Assembly: GCA_028571685.1 (NCBI GenBank)
Contig: CM053140.1
Location: 154,505,701 to 154,569,700, forward strand
Direction: 5' to 3'
DNA: 64,000 nt
Source: Heterohyrax brucei
Taxonomy: Eukaryota; Chordata; Mammalia; Hyracoidea; Procaviidae
The notes beneath the pieces are model-generated. The model searched no databases and was not told the DNA's origin. It saw only the letters and a list, made by a program, of their open reading frames with translations. Positions 44,387 through 55,640 of this stretch are shown here, one piece after another. Positions within the stretch are counted from its first letter, which is position 1, and the number at the start of each line of letters is the position of its first letter. Position numbers and translations under genes: made by a program.

Positions 44387-45643
44387 TGTGGTCTGACAAA
44401 TAAGTTTGTGGACTTGCCACCATGAGCTTACATTGGCAGTGTCTCATAGCTATGTTCATGTTGCTGTGTGGCAGTGCCTTGCTGAGTGGCATTCATTATT
44501 GTTGTTGTGTGTTTTGTGTGTGCCATCATGAGAGTGTTGGAGCTTGAGTTAGAGCAATGAACAAACATTAAATTTCTTGTTAAACTGGCAAGAATGGAAA
44601 TAAAATCAGGGACATGTTAGTCCAAGTTTATGGAGATAATTCTATGAAAAAAAAAAGCATTGCACAAATGGATTAAACATTTTTCTGAGAAGAGAGAAAG
44701 CATCACTCATAAAGAGAAGTCAGGGCATCCAGTAAGGAGCAGAACTAACAAAAACACTACAAAATTTCATTGAATTGTGCACCAAAATCATTGACTGACT
44801 GTGAGAAGCATAGCAGATCAAGTAAACATTGATAGAAAAACAGAAAAATCTTAACTGAAAATCTTGGCACAAGAATGGTATGTGCAAAAATGGTCCCAAA
44901 GGAACTTACCAATGAACAAAGCAAAGGTGAGTCAAAGTTTGCCGAGATCTTTTAAAGAGGCAAGATGTTTGGGGCCCTGTTATCACTGGTGCTAAAACAT
45001 TGTTGTGCCAATATAACCCTGAAAAAAAGCATAAAAGTTCACAACGGAAGTCAGCCAATTCTCCATGACCAAAAAAGTTCTGTCAGTCCAAATCAAAAGT
45101 CAAAATGATGTTGCTAACCTGTTTTTGATATTAGAGGGATTGTTCGTTATGAATTTGTGCCAACTGGACAAACAGTTTACCAAGTATACTATTTGAAAGT
45201 GCTGAAAAGTCTGCATGAAAAAGTTAGATGAAAATTTCCTGAACTTTTTTGCCAGATATCTCATGGCTCTTGCATCACAGCAATGCACAAGCTCATGTGG
45301 TTGGGGAGGGAGTTTTTAGCCAGTAAATAAAGAACTATATTGGAACACCCTCCTTACTAACTTGATCTGACCCCCAGTGACTTTTTTCTTTACCTCAAGA
45401 TAAAGGAAATTTTGAAAGGAGGACATTTTGAGGACCTTCAGGACATCAAGGGTAATACAATGGTAGCTCTGCTGATCATTCCAGAAAAAGAGTTCCAAAA
45501 TTGCTTTGAAGGGTGGCCTAGGTTCTGGCATCAATGCATAGCTTCCCAAGGGGAATACTTTGAAGTGACTGTAGAGATAATAAGCAATGAAGTTTGCAAC
45601 ACTTCTTCTGGGAAGAGTTTGTGACTTCAATTGTCAGACCTCA
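44387..45643 (+). mobile_element. Mariner element, full length (1257 bp), dead
   Basis: Bounded by TA at 44385-44386 and 45644-45645. The left end is TGTGGTCTGACAAATAAG and the right end CAATTGTCAGACCTCA, an inverted-repeat pair. The length fits a mariner (about 1.3 kb). Its 3' end is the source type of both arms of the composite elements at 2536 and 29855. Confidence 0.9.
44555..45624 (+). pseudogene. Mariner transposase, broken
   Basis: Readable blocks in order: the N-terminal helix-turn-helix area near 44560-44750; SIADQVNIDRKT near 44807; a region corresponding to the first catalytic motif (GDETW in active relatives) altered to GAKTL near 44990; the second motif altered to HSNAQAH near 45275; LEHPPY then LDLTPSD near 45340-45380, keeping the third aspartate; and the C-terminal tail KEILKGGHFEDLQDIKG with FQNCFEGW and CIASQGEYFE at 45406-45570. 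Two of the three catalytic aspartates are gone, and several frameshifts and stops interrupt the frame. The enzyme would have cut and pasted the element at TA sites. Confidence 0.85.
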
Positions 45644-45689
45644 TAGGCAAATATTCATCCTGAGTTCACTAAATAAATTCTTGGTTTAA

Positions 45690-45990
45690 TAAACATACAA
45701 AAAACTATGTAAAGAAAATACATATTTGACCAAATAAAATTTCCAAATCATAAATAGATAAGTAAACAAACAAATAAATGAAGGGAAAGTAATTTAAAAA
45801 GACTATGTGTCAAGTGATTAATGACACTAATTTATGAATATCCCTTATAAACTAATAAGAATATGAACATTCCAATGGATGCATGCAAAAGGTACAATAA
45901 CCAAGCAATTCATAAACGAAGAATCATTGGTTGTCAGTAAATACCTATAGTGCTTCCACCAAATAATAGTGAATGCCTTTTATAATTATT
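45690..45990 (+). mobile_element. Possible old L1 ORF2 fragment, sense
   Basis: 'cttataaactaataagaata', 'aagcaattcataaacgaaga' recall the ORF2 region coding for the segment near the RT C-terminus. Diverged; low certainty. Confidence 0.35.
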
Positions 45991-46805
45991 TAATTTTTTG
46001 GCCAAGCATGTAATATGTTTTGGAACTGAAGAAAAAGAAAATTGATTTAAAATGTTTTGAAAAGAAAGAGAAACTTAAACCATTAAAATTTTCTTAGGAA
46101 TGGAGATTTGAAAAGTAATTTGGAAATGATATCCAGGCCATTGTGAACCCAGTAGAAAGCTATGTTAAAAACTTTTTGAAAAATTTCAAGAAACAGATCT
46201 TAAACAATATGAAAAAGAATAAACTAGGATAAAGACAAAACACAAATGTGAAACAAACATGTAGATGCATTTGGTTTCATGGAGAATAGAACAAGCATGG
46301 ACTTTAGAAAGATACTTTCATGAATTGACTTAGATTTTGTCATCAATTTTCATTTCATGAGTCAGATTTAACCATGATTTTTCATTTAACGAGCAAGATT
46401 TATGGTACTACATACACTGTAACATATTAGTAATTAATAGAAATGGCTTAGTGATGACATATGATCAGTCATTTAAAAACAATTCAATATTGGAAATGAG
46501 ACATGATTACATCCAACAAAAATTTATAATACTAAATTGATAGTAGCACTTAACTGTAGGAAAAGAACGTAAATTTCACTCGGAGTCCACACTATGAGTA
46601 ATGAATAATCAACTGAAGAATAATTTGAGCTATAAAATGTCATTATTCATATACTTTGCTTCCCAGGGCATCTATGCACAATACTGAATATCATAAGAGT
46701 TGATCAGCGATGGGGGAAATGGCCACTTCCCATTGGCATCTTAAAGGCTCTAATAGCACTAGAGAAAGATATAAGATTATAAATCACAATTTAACAAACA
46801 AACAA
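45991..46805. other. Unassigned AT-rich stretch
   Basis: No coding sequence or repeat recognised. Confidence 0.4.
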
Positions 46806-47004
46806 AAACAGGTGCTGCCAAATTGACTCCCACTCGTGTGACCCCATATGTGTCAGAGTAGAACAGTACTCTACAGCACTTTCAGTGGCTGATGTTTCAG
46901 AAGTAGACCTCCCAGGCTTTCTCTCAAGGTGCTTCTGGGTAGACTTGAATCACATGTCTTTTGGTTAACAGTTGAGTAGGTTAACCATTTGCACAGCTCA
47001 AGGA
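46806..47004 (-). mobile_element. AfroSINE, long subtype, antisense
   Basis: 'caggtgctgccaaattgact', 'gtcagagtagaacagtactc', 'gacttgaatcacatgtcttt', 'aggttaaccatttgcacagc' in reversed SINE order. Confidence 0.75.
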
Positions 47005-47214
47005 CATCAATTATCAAAGCAGGAAAGACTTAAGCTTCATAAACTGATGAGTATACTTTTCCTTTCTTCAGGTAATATACATGAAGAGAATGAGACTCCT
47101 GTTTTCTAAGAGATTAAACACAAAGATATTTTCAATATAAAAAAAATACTCGTTTGATCATGACCACTTTCCTCCAGTGAACACGACATTTTCCCTGTCA
47201 TTCCTCTTCTAAAA

Positions 47215-47266
47215 ATTTCCACATAAAAAAGAATTACTCAATTTCCACATAAAAAAGAAAAATTAC
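47215..47266. repeat. 26-bp tandem duplication
   Basis: ATTTCCACATAAAAAAGAA occurs at 47215 and again at 47241. Confidence 0.85.
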
Positions 47267-47363
47267 CAGTAGTTTGTCATTTGGATATGGCTTACAAGCT
47301 ACGTTACATTCTGTGTGAATTCCTGTATTGTATACTAAACTTTATTTCAACAAAGAGATGCAG

Positions 47364-47803
47364 CACTAGAAGTGCTCACTCATCTATGCCAAGAAATTTT
47401 GAGGACAGCGACCTGGCCAACTGACTGGAAGAGATTCATATTTGTGCCCATTGCAAAGTTGATACAACAGAATGTGGAGAAAAATACTGAATGTGTGATG
47501 GACTGTCAAAAGAACAAACAAATCTGTTCTGGACGAATTACAAAGATGGCAGAAATGCATCTTACATGCTTTGGACATGTTGTAAGGAAGGATGAGCCCC
47601 TGGAGAGGACATCACGCTTGGTAGAGTAGAGGGTCAGTGAAAACGAGGAAGACCCTCAGTGAGATAGACTGACACAGTGACTGCAACAATTGGCTTAAGC
47701 ATAAGAAAGATTGTGGACGTGGTGCAAGACCATGCAGTGTTCTGTTGTTCGCAGGGTCTCTATGAGTCAGAACTGACTTGACAGCACCTAATGACAACAA
47801 CCT
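47364..47803 (+). mobile_element. RTE element with large internal deletion, sense
   Basis: Starts within the coding region just ahead of the RT domain ('gaagtgctcactcatctatg', 'gccaactgactggaagagat'). It jumps at about 47480-47490 to the extreme C-terminal coding region and runs through the 3' end to a tail 'cctaatgacaacaac'. Roughly 1.3 kb of the usual element is missing at the jump. Confidence 0.8.
47372..47629 (+). pseudogene. RTE ORF2 remnant, RT start fused to C-terminus
   Basis: An 85-codon stretch stays open across the deletion. The first part (LCQEILRTATWPTDWKRFIFVPI) is the conserved RTE/BovB block before the RT catalytic core. The second (MAEMHLTCFGHVVRKDEPLERT) is the conserved C-terminal block. 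RT palm and active site are entirely absent. An internal methionine start makes it look like a small gene, but composition and neighbours show it is LINE debris. Confidence 0.75.
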
Positions 47804-48516
47804 ACTAAACTTATATTTATCAAACCTTGAAGTAAGAGACTAGCAGTCTTATGGAAATAGTACACTGCTAAGAAGAAGAATTGTTTAAAAAGCCATTGAA
47901 TTTTCTTAATTACTCTTTCCTTTTTACCTTGGAGTTGTATTCAGAGGAGGTCAGACCCCCATCGTGGATCTATCCTCAGTTATGTATTTCATGCAGTTAC
48001 TTAGGGAAGTCAATGAACAGGAAAGACAAATAATCTTCAAAGTCCAAGAATGTGAACTTTTGATTGCTTGGATCTTCTGAACAGACATAAAAAGATTTTT
48101 TTATTAAGAATTTAATTATATCCTGGAGAGTTCATGTGGGCCATCCAACCAAGAACTCTTTGTTATAAGGCTCAAGAGCATCTGCAATGAAAGTCTTACA
48201 GGAAAATTGAGTCCTGGTCCACCATCACTGTAGAATACGCTACCAAAAGGCCAAAGAGCTAAAATGAAGAAATGACAATCCACAAACACGGGAGGGTATA
48301 TTTTTTGAAACTACATTTGAACTGTGGTCACGAGAAAGAAGGCTGCTTTGATGACTAAGAATGTCATGAATCCCTAGTCACTCATTAGTTCCACCAGTTT
48401 AAGCATCAGCATCCTTCGAACTTGCTGTAGTTCACCCATTCTTAGTCACAGCCTGCAAGATTTCAAGGCCAGGAGATTTCTCAGCTCTCTTGCATATTCC
48501 AAAGGGTTAGGGTCTG
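47804..48516. other. Unassigned stretch
   Basis: No repeat or gene recognised. Confidence 0.4.
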
Positions 48517-48680
48517 CTAGGTTGTTGTTAAGTGCCATCAAGTCCATTCCAACTCATAGCAACCCAATAGGGCTGAGGAGAACTGACCCACAGGGTTTCC
48601 AAGGAATGCCTGCGGGTGGAACTGGCAATCTTTTGACAAGATCCCAGCCCATAACCACTGTGTCACCAGGGCTACAGGGA
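48517..48680 (-). mobile_element. AfroSINE, antisense
   Basis: 'gttgttgttaagtgccatca', 'agtccattccaactcatagc', 'agggtttccaaggaatgcct', 'ccactgtgtcaccagggcta'. Complete in reverse. Confidence 0.85.
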
Positions 48681-49239
48681 CTGCTAAGAGAGAGCAGTAA
48701 TTCATGCTTTCATGAATTCACACTAATAACTAGAAATCCAATACAAACTACAAAATAGGAGAGATTAATGAGAATGCAGAGACATACAATAAGCAAATCA
48801 GCACTACTTCATCAAGCAAATGTTCTTTGCTGTAAAATAACACACACAATTGAAGACTAAACTGGAAGGGAGCCTAGCAGTCTAATAAGTATTTGGCTGT
48901 AATTCACTTGCCCATCAGAAACGGAGACATGACAAGTTTTGAAGCCAATGATGTCTGATTTCAGAAGTGGTCTTGTTTATTTTTTGATTTAAAATTTGAC
49001 TGAGAGGGCTACATCAGGGTTAAGAAAAACAGGCGCTGAGGGAGAAACCAATCAGCCACTGTGAAAGTAACAAGTTTCTGACGTGTCTTTAAACGCACTT
49101 CATTGGCTTCTCGGTAATCAAAATTTTCCTTTCTTTTTTTTAAATAACAAAAAGGAATGTAAATTAAAGCAACCAAACTGCCACAGTTTCCCACTCACAG
49201 AATACTCTGCCAACATTTTCTAATAATGGAATCTTACTA
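48681..49239. other. Unassigned stretch
   Basis: Nothing recognised. Confidence 0.4.
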
Positions 49240-49375
49240 GTTCTGTGCCCTTGAGAGCTAGTTTTCTGTAAACTGTAGTATGATCTGTTGAAAAACAAGC
49301 ATAATAGTACCCACCTTGAAGGATCCTGGTAAAGGATGAATTGAGACACATATTGGGCTCATTCAGCAACAAACG
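49240..49375 (+). mobile_element. MIR fragment, sense
   Basis: 'agttctgtgcccttgagagc', 'gcataatagtacccaccttg' and 'aaggatgaattgagacacat' fit the second half of MIR. Confidence 0.5.
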
Positions 49376-50049
49376 GTAATTGGATTTATAGAACCAATGA
49401 TATCTTTCATCGTTTTGTGCATGGACCTACAAGAATGAAAACTTCTATTTTTTTACTGCAGAAGGAAGAAAGACAATGGTATATAATTATCAGAGACAGA
49501 GGGAATTTAGTTGGAGAAACAGAAAATACTCTGTCTAGCCTCCATCTACCTCAGATTCAAAGAAAGAGGTTCAAGGCAAACGCTGAGTGGTCATTTTCAC
49601 AGAGGATAATAAGAAAGTAGTTACGCAGTCAAGTATAACTCTGGACTTGGAGGAAAGAGTTATGAAAAGCATAGCTCTTCATCTTTGTCCTTAAAATAAA
49701 GAGGTGTCATCAAACCAGATTATAGAGCAAATACGGAGAGCCGGCAGTGCCAGTCATGCCCAGCAGAGAGGCCAGAATCTCAAGCAGAGCTTCAACAGCA
49801 TTCACCCTAGTGAAGTTCCTCATGCAAAAGAAGTTTCAACAGTAAATATCCAAGTGGATGTTCATGCAAAAGCACATGAGCATACTTTTTGCAAGCACAT
49901 ACAAAATAATCAGAGTGTTTGGCAAGGAAGTAGGGAGGACTGCAGGAAAAAATCTTCAGTTGACATTGAAAACTGGCTGTTAGTGTCTGTTACATCTATA
50001 GCTGATAGTCATTTGAGTTTCATACTCCCAGGTTTTTTGTTTTACTTTA
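49376..50049. other. Unassigned; one 120-codon open frame
   Basis: 49704-50066 (+) stays open for 120 codons (starts MSSNQIIEQIRRAG). It has no recognisable domain, is not flanked by clear splice sites, and its end overlaps an L2 fragment. I judge it chance. Confidence 0.3.
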
Positions 50050-50165
50050 GTTTTAATCCCAGCTAGAGACAAGCTCCTGGAGGACAAATGCATGTTTCAA
50101 ATATTTTGTATTTTTTACATTACAAAGCACTGTGATGGGCACAGGTTAGGTATTTGATACACTCC
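50050..50165 (+). mobile_element. L2 3' end, sense
   Basis: 'gacaagctcctggaggacaa', 'attacaaagcactgtgatgg' and 'acaggttaggtatttgatac' match the L2 terminus in order. Confidence 0.6.
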
Positions 50166-50184
50166 TATTGTCTTTTATAGTACA

Positions 50185-50960
50185 TAGGCCAGGAGAAATG
50201 ACCAATAGATAAATAAGTCAAGAGTATGCTTTAGAACAAATTGACAAAGAAGACATAAATAAATCACCAAGAACTGATGGCATCCAACCAAAATGTTTTT
50301 AAAGTAATCAGAGGACACAGGAACTTGCTGGCTAAAATGTTTAATCTTTTATTAGAATTGGACACTGCACCAAACATTGGCACATTGTCATCTTATTTTT
50401 TAACAATATTTTGAAAGTGACCTTGGAATTGGTTTGCAGCCTTCAGAACAAAAGCCAGTGAATTTTGTAGTAAATATTAGTAAAGCAATAAATAGTTACA
50501 AGCAGTTTTTCAGAAAGGTAAAAAGAACCAAAAACTTTGGCTTGGCATGTGGCATTTATGTCTAGTGGTGTAGTGGTTAAGTGCTGCGTCTGCTAACCAA
50601 AAAGTTAGCAGTATGAATATCGCAGGGGCTCCTTGTAAACTCTATGGAGCAGTACTGCTCTGCTCATAATATTGCTATTAGTCAGAACTGACTCGACAGT
50701 ATTGGGTATTTTGGGTTTTTCTTGTGTGTGGTATTTATATTTTGAAAACTGAGGAACAGAAGAGGGACCAATGCAACAATTTATTTCAGTGTTTAGAAAG
50801 TCATGGAAAAGTTCCAAGTCAACACATTAATTAGAAAATTAAAGAAAGTGCTTGTTCATGAAGAGAAGACTGATTTCAGTAGAGGAAATAGGGTAGGACA
50901 ATATTGTTTTTCTTGATCTATTTAAGTAGCATAGTAATAAGCAGATATATTAAAGATTTT
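50185..50960 (+). mobile_element. Possible ancient CR1/L3-type LINE remnant
   Basis: A translated piece near 50240-50295 reads IDKEDINKSPRTDGIQPK, like the motif ahead of the RT core in CR1/L3 LINEs (K-S-P-G-P-D-G-I). Another near 50908 reads IVFLDLFK followed by a stop, like the YLDFSKAFD motif. They lie in the expected order. A SINE at 50556-50720 lies between them. Weak. Confidence 0.25.
50556..50720 (+). mobile_element. AfroSINE, sense
   Basis: 'gtctagtggtgtagtggtta' head, 'aaagttagcagtatgaatat', tail 'gtcagaactgactcgacagt'. Well preserved. Confidence 0.88.
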
Positions 50961-51724
50961 TATGACTGATATCAAAAAGTGAGAAAACAATTTCAAAGAA
51001 AGAGTAAGCTTTCAGCAGATAAAAAAAGAAGGGATGGACAATCTAGGTAGAGGGGATGACATTTGTCTGGGTATAGAGACACGACTGTGTTGTTTCAGGA
51101 AATAGCTCCAATTCAGGTGAGAAAGAAATGGCAAGAGCGGAGCCCATACTCTGTACATCCCCAATTACTATGACTCTATTCCTGAGGTAGCAGGGAACTA
51201 CAATTTTCAAGGATATAGTTGAGGTGACCCTATGTGATTTGTTTTTAAGAAAATAACATTGGAAACACTACAGGAGAGGAAACAAGAGGAGATGGAGAGG
51301 TAGACTAAGATTAACAACATAATTAGAAGGCAAAATTGATTTTTTTCTCCTTAGCTTTCAGGTGGTGAGCAGGACAAGTCAAAGATGAACCTGAGAATTT
51401 TAGAGGTTGAGAGACTGAAGTGTAAGAACAATATTGGAAAGGGAAGAGAACAGATAGAGTAAGCTATCGTAGGTTTGGCATATGTCGTATTTCACTGAAG
51501 AAAGAAATATTCAACTGATAGTAAGAAATATAGGTTAACAAAAGATAAGGGATATAGAAATACATACTTGTGTCTGGAATAGTTAAACCCTTGAAGATGT
51601 CCATCTAAAGCTGCATTTTTTAAACATTTTTATATATCAACATTAAGTAGTCCTTCCCAACCTATCGTTACACTGTGTATCAGGGAAAATATGATTATCT
51701 CCATGTGGAATATTAGGATAATCT

Positions 51725-51752
51725 TTATTTTATTTTATTTTATTTTATTTTT
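51725..51752. repeat. (TTTTA)n microsatellite
   Basis: Five to six TTTTA/ATTTT units. Confidence 0.9.
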
Positions 51753-52653
51753 ACCATTTTTCCTCCTTTCAGTATGCTTATCCTCAAAATCATTTGTACC
51801 TTGTAGTTCAGTATTTGTCAAAGTGTAGTCTTAGAACAGCAGCTCCTAGGCTGAGGAAACATTTTTCTCTAGTATTTATGTAGAATATTAGCAGTCTCTG
51901 AATTCCCTGAAGTGCCCACAGCTGGAAATCTGTTTCACTTTGCCTAATTTCACAAAGGAACATAGTTTATTTTTCCAGATAATGTTTTAATACTCAAGAA
52001 ATTAACTATGAACCACTCCCTGCTGAACGCAGCTATACCAAAGTGCCACTTTAGCTCTATCACTCTTGGATTAAGTTTCACTAGTTATTATTCCTAAAAG
52101 GCCAACTGAACAAGTTATTCACTCAACTCTCAGAGCATAACAAAAAACTTGTCTTTTAAATCTAATAGTAATCTTAGTGAGTGTTACCTAGCTCTCCTGC
52201 CTGGAAACATGAAGTTTGGAGAGGACACATTGACACAGCAGTTTACTGATATGGGAGAAATTCCCACATAATCATTTTAACTGAGTGTTTTTAATATGGT
52301 AATTCAGAAATGAACAAGAACAAAAAAGGAAACTTAAATTTTCAACCATTCTTAATTCTATAAACTTGTATTTTTATCCCTCCTTCAGCCTCACTCTGTC
52401 TACAAACACCACAACTTTATCATCTATCCTTGTCCTGAGGTAGAAGTTCAAATAAGACTGAGCACAGGAGTGGGGTGAGGTAAGAAACAAAATGACGAGC
52501 AAAGCAGTGCGTTTGTACCATCTGGTAGGCAGATCATACCTAATCAGTAGTCATATTTTTACACTTACCTCAGAAGAAACCATTAATCAACAGAAGTGTT
52601 TATCTTATGCATATTAACATATAGCTTGTATTGTCTAGCTCTCCATTTTTTTG

Positions 52654-52711
52654 ATGTCTCACTTAAAAACTTCATATTCTGATAAGAAAAACATGTCTCA
52701 CTTAAAAACTT
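52654..52711. repeat. Direct repeat, 19 bp, period 39
   Basis: ATGTCTCACTTAAAAACTT at 52654 and again at 52693. Confidence 0.85.
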
Positions 52712-53899
52712 ATTTTTCTTATTGGAATATGACAGTATTTAGCCTAACAATGGTAATATTCATGTTCATGTACATTACACGTATAGATAACATTCATGTA
52801 TATATATATGAAGCTCTGTTTTTGGTACGCTTTCTGATTGGTCCATGTTATTTCACTGAGATTGTGTATAAGAGAAAGGGGCATGTAGGAGGAAAAGAGA
52901 CTGAAAATTGGGTCACAGTATGATTATTTATCTCAACATCAAATTACACAGAACATTCTCTATAAAATTCGCATCATTCTCTTAATAATTATTTGCATAT
53001 TTTTGTTTTGTTAAATATTTTTATAATGGAAAAGCCTGAATTGCCAAACCTTTAAAGTGTCGACCTAATATTGATTATGTCCTTGGTGTAAAAAGGCAAG
53101 GCTCGCTGAGTGACAGGATTGAAGTTTAGGAGAGAACTTGCTATCAATGTGTTGCAGTATGGCTAAGTAATGCAAAATAATTATCTACATGTAGCCCAAA
53201 TGAATTCACATTTTCAGTCCTATTTTAAAGGCTTGTCTTCGCTATATCACATCTAGAAGTAACACAGGTGTAACTCCAAGAGCCTTAAAAATATCATACT
53301 ATTCTTTCTTGCCCTATCTTAAATAGGTGATGAAATAAGAGAAGTACATCACACAAAAAACACCCCGAATATCCTAATCAGTCTTATTTATCCATCTATC
53401 TCTCATACCCCTCTTTGCAGGACAGCTGCTACCTTTTAAATCTCTTTTCTCACATTGAACATCAACCCTCTTTCGCCCACTCCTTGCCTTCCCGATGACT
53501 TTTTTCCATGACTCACTACAGGACCTTTCTTATGTAAATCAATTATGCCTTTTTCTTCCTCCAATTAGTCTCTACTCCCATTATCTGATTAATGCAAGTT
53601 CAGAAGCTCAACAGAGAAAAATGTGGATTTTTCCTTTCCAGGTAGGAGAGGAGAAGATGAAATACTCACTGAGTGATGTTTTGTCACTGTCAAAATATAT
53701 TCTGAGATGCAAATGCATCAAAAACGACAGCATCAAAATGGCCGTATTGAAATGTTCTACTTTACATCCTGCCATCCTTAATGCACTTTGTACTCTAGCC
53801 AAGTACTTTCAAATATTTAATCTTCTACATTTGAACCTAAGTTCAATTACTATGGCCTCTGCCAACCTGCATTCACTCCAAGCTACTTTTGTCTCACTC

Positions 53900-54670
53900 G
53901 TTTATTCAACAGATACCTACTGAGGGCTTCTGATTATAAGAGAGCTGAGAAGGGAAATGCAGCCATCAATAAAACAGACATTGATCTATTTTTTAGTAGT
54001 TTACGTTCCTCTGAGATAGATGAGGGAATAAAAACCACTAAACCCAAGACCATTGTCATCAAGTTAATTGTGACTCATGGTGACCCTCTAGGATAGAGTA
54101 GAACTGTGCCCTAGAGTCTTCCTAGGCTATAGCTCTTATGGAAGCAGATTGCCATGTCTTTTTTCCTTGGTAGGACTGGGAGGTTTGAATCCCTCACCTT
54201 TTGGTCAGTAGCTGAGCATTTAACCACAGCACAACCAGGGTTCCTTTGTGGGGAAATAGAAGATAAGCACATTCAAGTAAACAAACTAGTGAAAAAATAC
54301 ATAATCAAATAATATAAAGCATTAAGCAGAAAATTAAAATAGATATATATATATGATGTCAATGAATAGGAAGCTTCTTTGGATTTGTGACTTGGAGATA
54401 TGAACGACAGATCTTCGAAATATCAGAAAAGCACACTAGAAAGAGAGCAAACTAGTGTAAGAGTACTAGACAGAAGTGAGTTGGATATGCTTATAAAAAG
54501 AAAGGAGGTTCCAGGGTGACTGAAGTTGAGGGACGAGGTTAGGTTGAACTAGAAGACTAAGGAGAGGTCACGAAAACTTACTAAGACAGAGTCAAGATTT
54601 GGGGTTTTGTTTCAAGCAAAAGGAGAAGCAACTGCAGAGTTTTGAACACGAAAGTTACAGGAAGTACATT
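53900..54670 (-). mobile_element. L2 fragment, antisense, split by a SINE
   Basis: 'ttattcaacagatacctact' and 'gcagccatcaataaaacaga' give the reversed L2 end. After the SINE, 'aagataagcacattcaagta', 'ggttccagggtgactgaagt' and 'aactgcagagttttgaacac' continue the L2-like order. Confidence 0.5.
54031..54250 (-). mobile_element. AfroSINE, long subtype, antisense
   Basis: 'gaccattgtcatcaagttaa', 'gactcatggtgaccctctag', 'ggaggtttgaatccctcacc' and 'aaccacagcacaaccagggt' in reversed order. Complete. Confidence 0.85.
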
Positions 54671-54889
54671 ATTTTTTAATGTACCTTCCTGGTACTTTCC
54701 TAGATATAAAAAATTATAACTATTCTTCAAAGTTCAACTCCAGTATTCCACCTTTATGATGAGGTCACTCCTCATAAATCCTCACATAAATGTGCTCCCT
54801 TTGGATCAATTCCTTTAGAAAATCAGCCTTTGATACCATGTAACTTGAATGCCAAGTTTCCAAACTAGGTAGTCTTGACTTCACATACC

Positions 54890-55060
54890 ACTTTCTGGCC
54901 ATCTAATGACATTTACAAAGTTATATAACCTTGTCAAGTTTTGTTTATTTATCTCTAATGAGAGAAATAATGTTTAACTTAAAGATGTTACAAGGATTAA
55001 GTAACATACGTAAAACACCTGGTACACAGTGTGTACAATTTAGTAAAATATATTAAAAGA
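54890..55060 (+). mobile_element. MIR SINE, sense
   Basis: 'ataaccttgtcaagttttgt', 'tgttacaaggattaagtaac' and 'aaaacacctggtacacagtg' follow MIR order. Confidence 0.55.
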
Positions 55061-55439
55061 TTCCTTTCTTCTGAGTTTCCACTAGAAAAACAAAGACCAG
55101 AAAATGAGGTTATGAATGTCAATTGTGTGTAGATTCTACCTTCAAGGACTCTTCAGATGTTCACTTAATAAAAAAAGGAGGAACACACAAGCAATATCAA
55201 CAATATAATGTATAAAATGGTAAATTTTATAGAGAAACAAAGCAGAGAGAACATATTTCCACCAGTGGGCATCAGATTATTGCATACAAAGTTTATTTAC
55301 CATTTATACTACCTCGTAGTATTATCATTTTACATGTATATAGCTTTCATCCCAAACTAGTCAATAATATTTTAGAGCTGTAACAGAAAAAGCTCTGAGC
55401 TTCGAATTATGATTTCTTTGGCCAGAACTTAGCCCCAGC

Positions 55440-55560
55440 ATATACTTGTTTGTGATTGTGTTTCTGTCATTCAGAATGACTACCTCATAGATGTGTGCTA
55501 CATCTGTGGAGATTAAATACATTAAATGAAATAAGAAGTGTGAAAATGCTCAGGGTTATC
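55440..55560 (+). mobile_element. MIR fragment, sense
   Basis: 'atgactacctcatagatgtg' and 'gtggagattaaatacattaa' match the second half of MIR. Confidence 0.45.
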
Positions 55561-55640
55561 TGAAACCAAATGATGTTCAGTAAGGTACTGAAATATTATT
55601 TGTGCATCAGTGCTTGATATCACTTAGAAGAAATTATGAG

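Larger units (their letters stand above)
50961..53899. other. Low-copy stretch
   Basis: Contains the (TTTTA)n run at 51725-51752, a short 39-bp-period duplication at 52654, and a faint hAT/MER20-like start near 51812-51845 ('atttgtcaaagtgtagtctt'). The longest open frame (142 codons, 53495-53923) has no recognisable domain and runs into an L2 fragment, so it is not called a gene. Confidence 0.4.

Noticed and set aside
49704-50066. 120-codon open frame as a possible gene
   Set aside because: No recognisable domain; the end overlaps an L2 3' end; no supporting splice or promoter context.
53495-53923. 142-codon open frame as a possible gene
   Set aside because: No domain, signal or splice context, and its 3' part runs into an L2 fragment.
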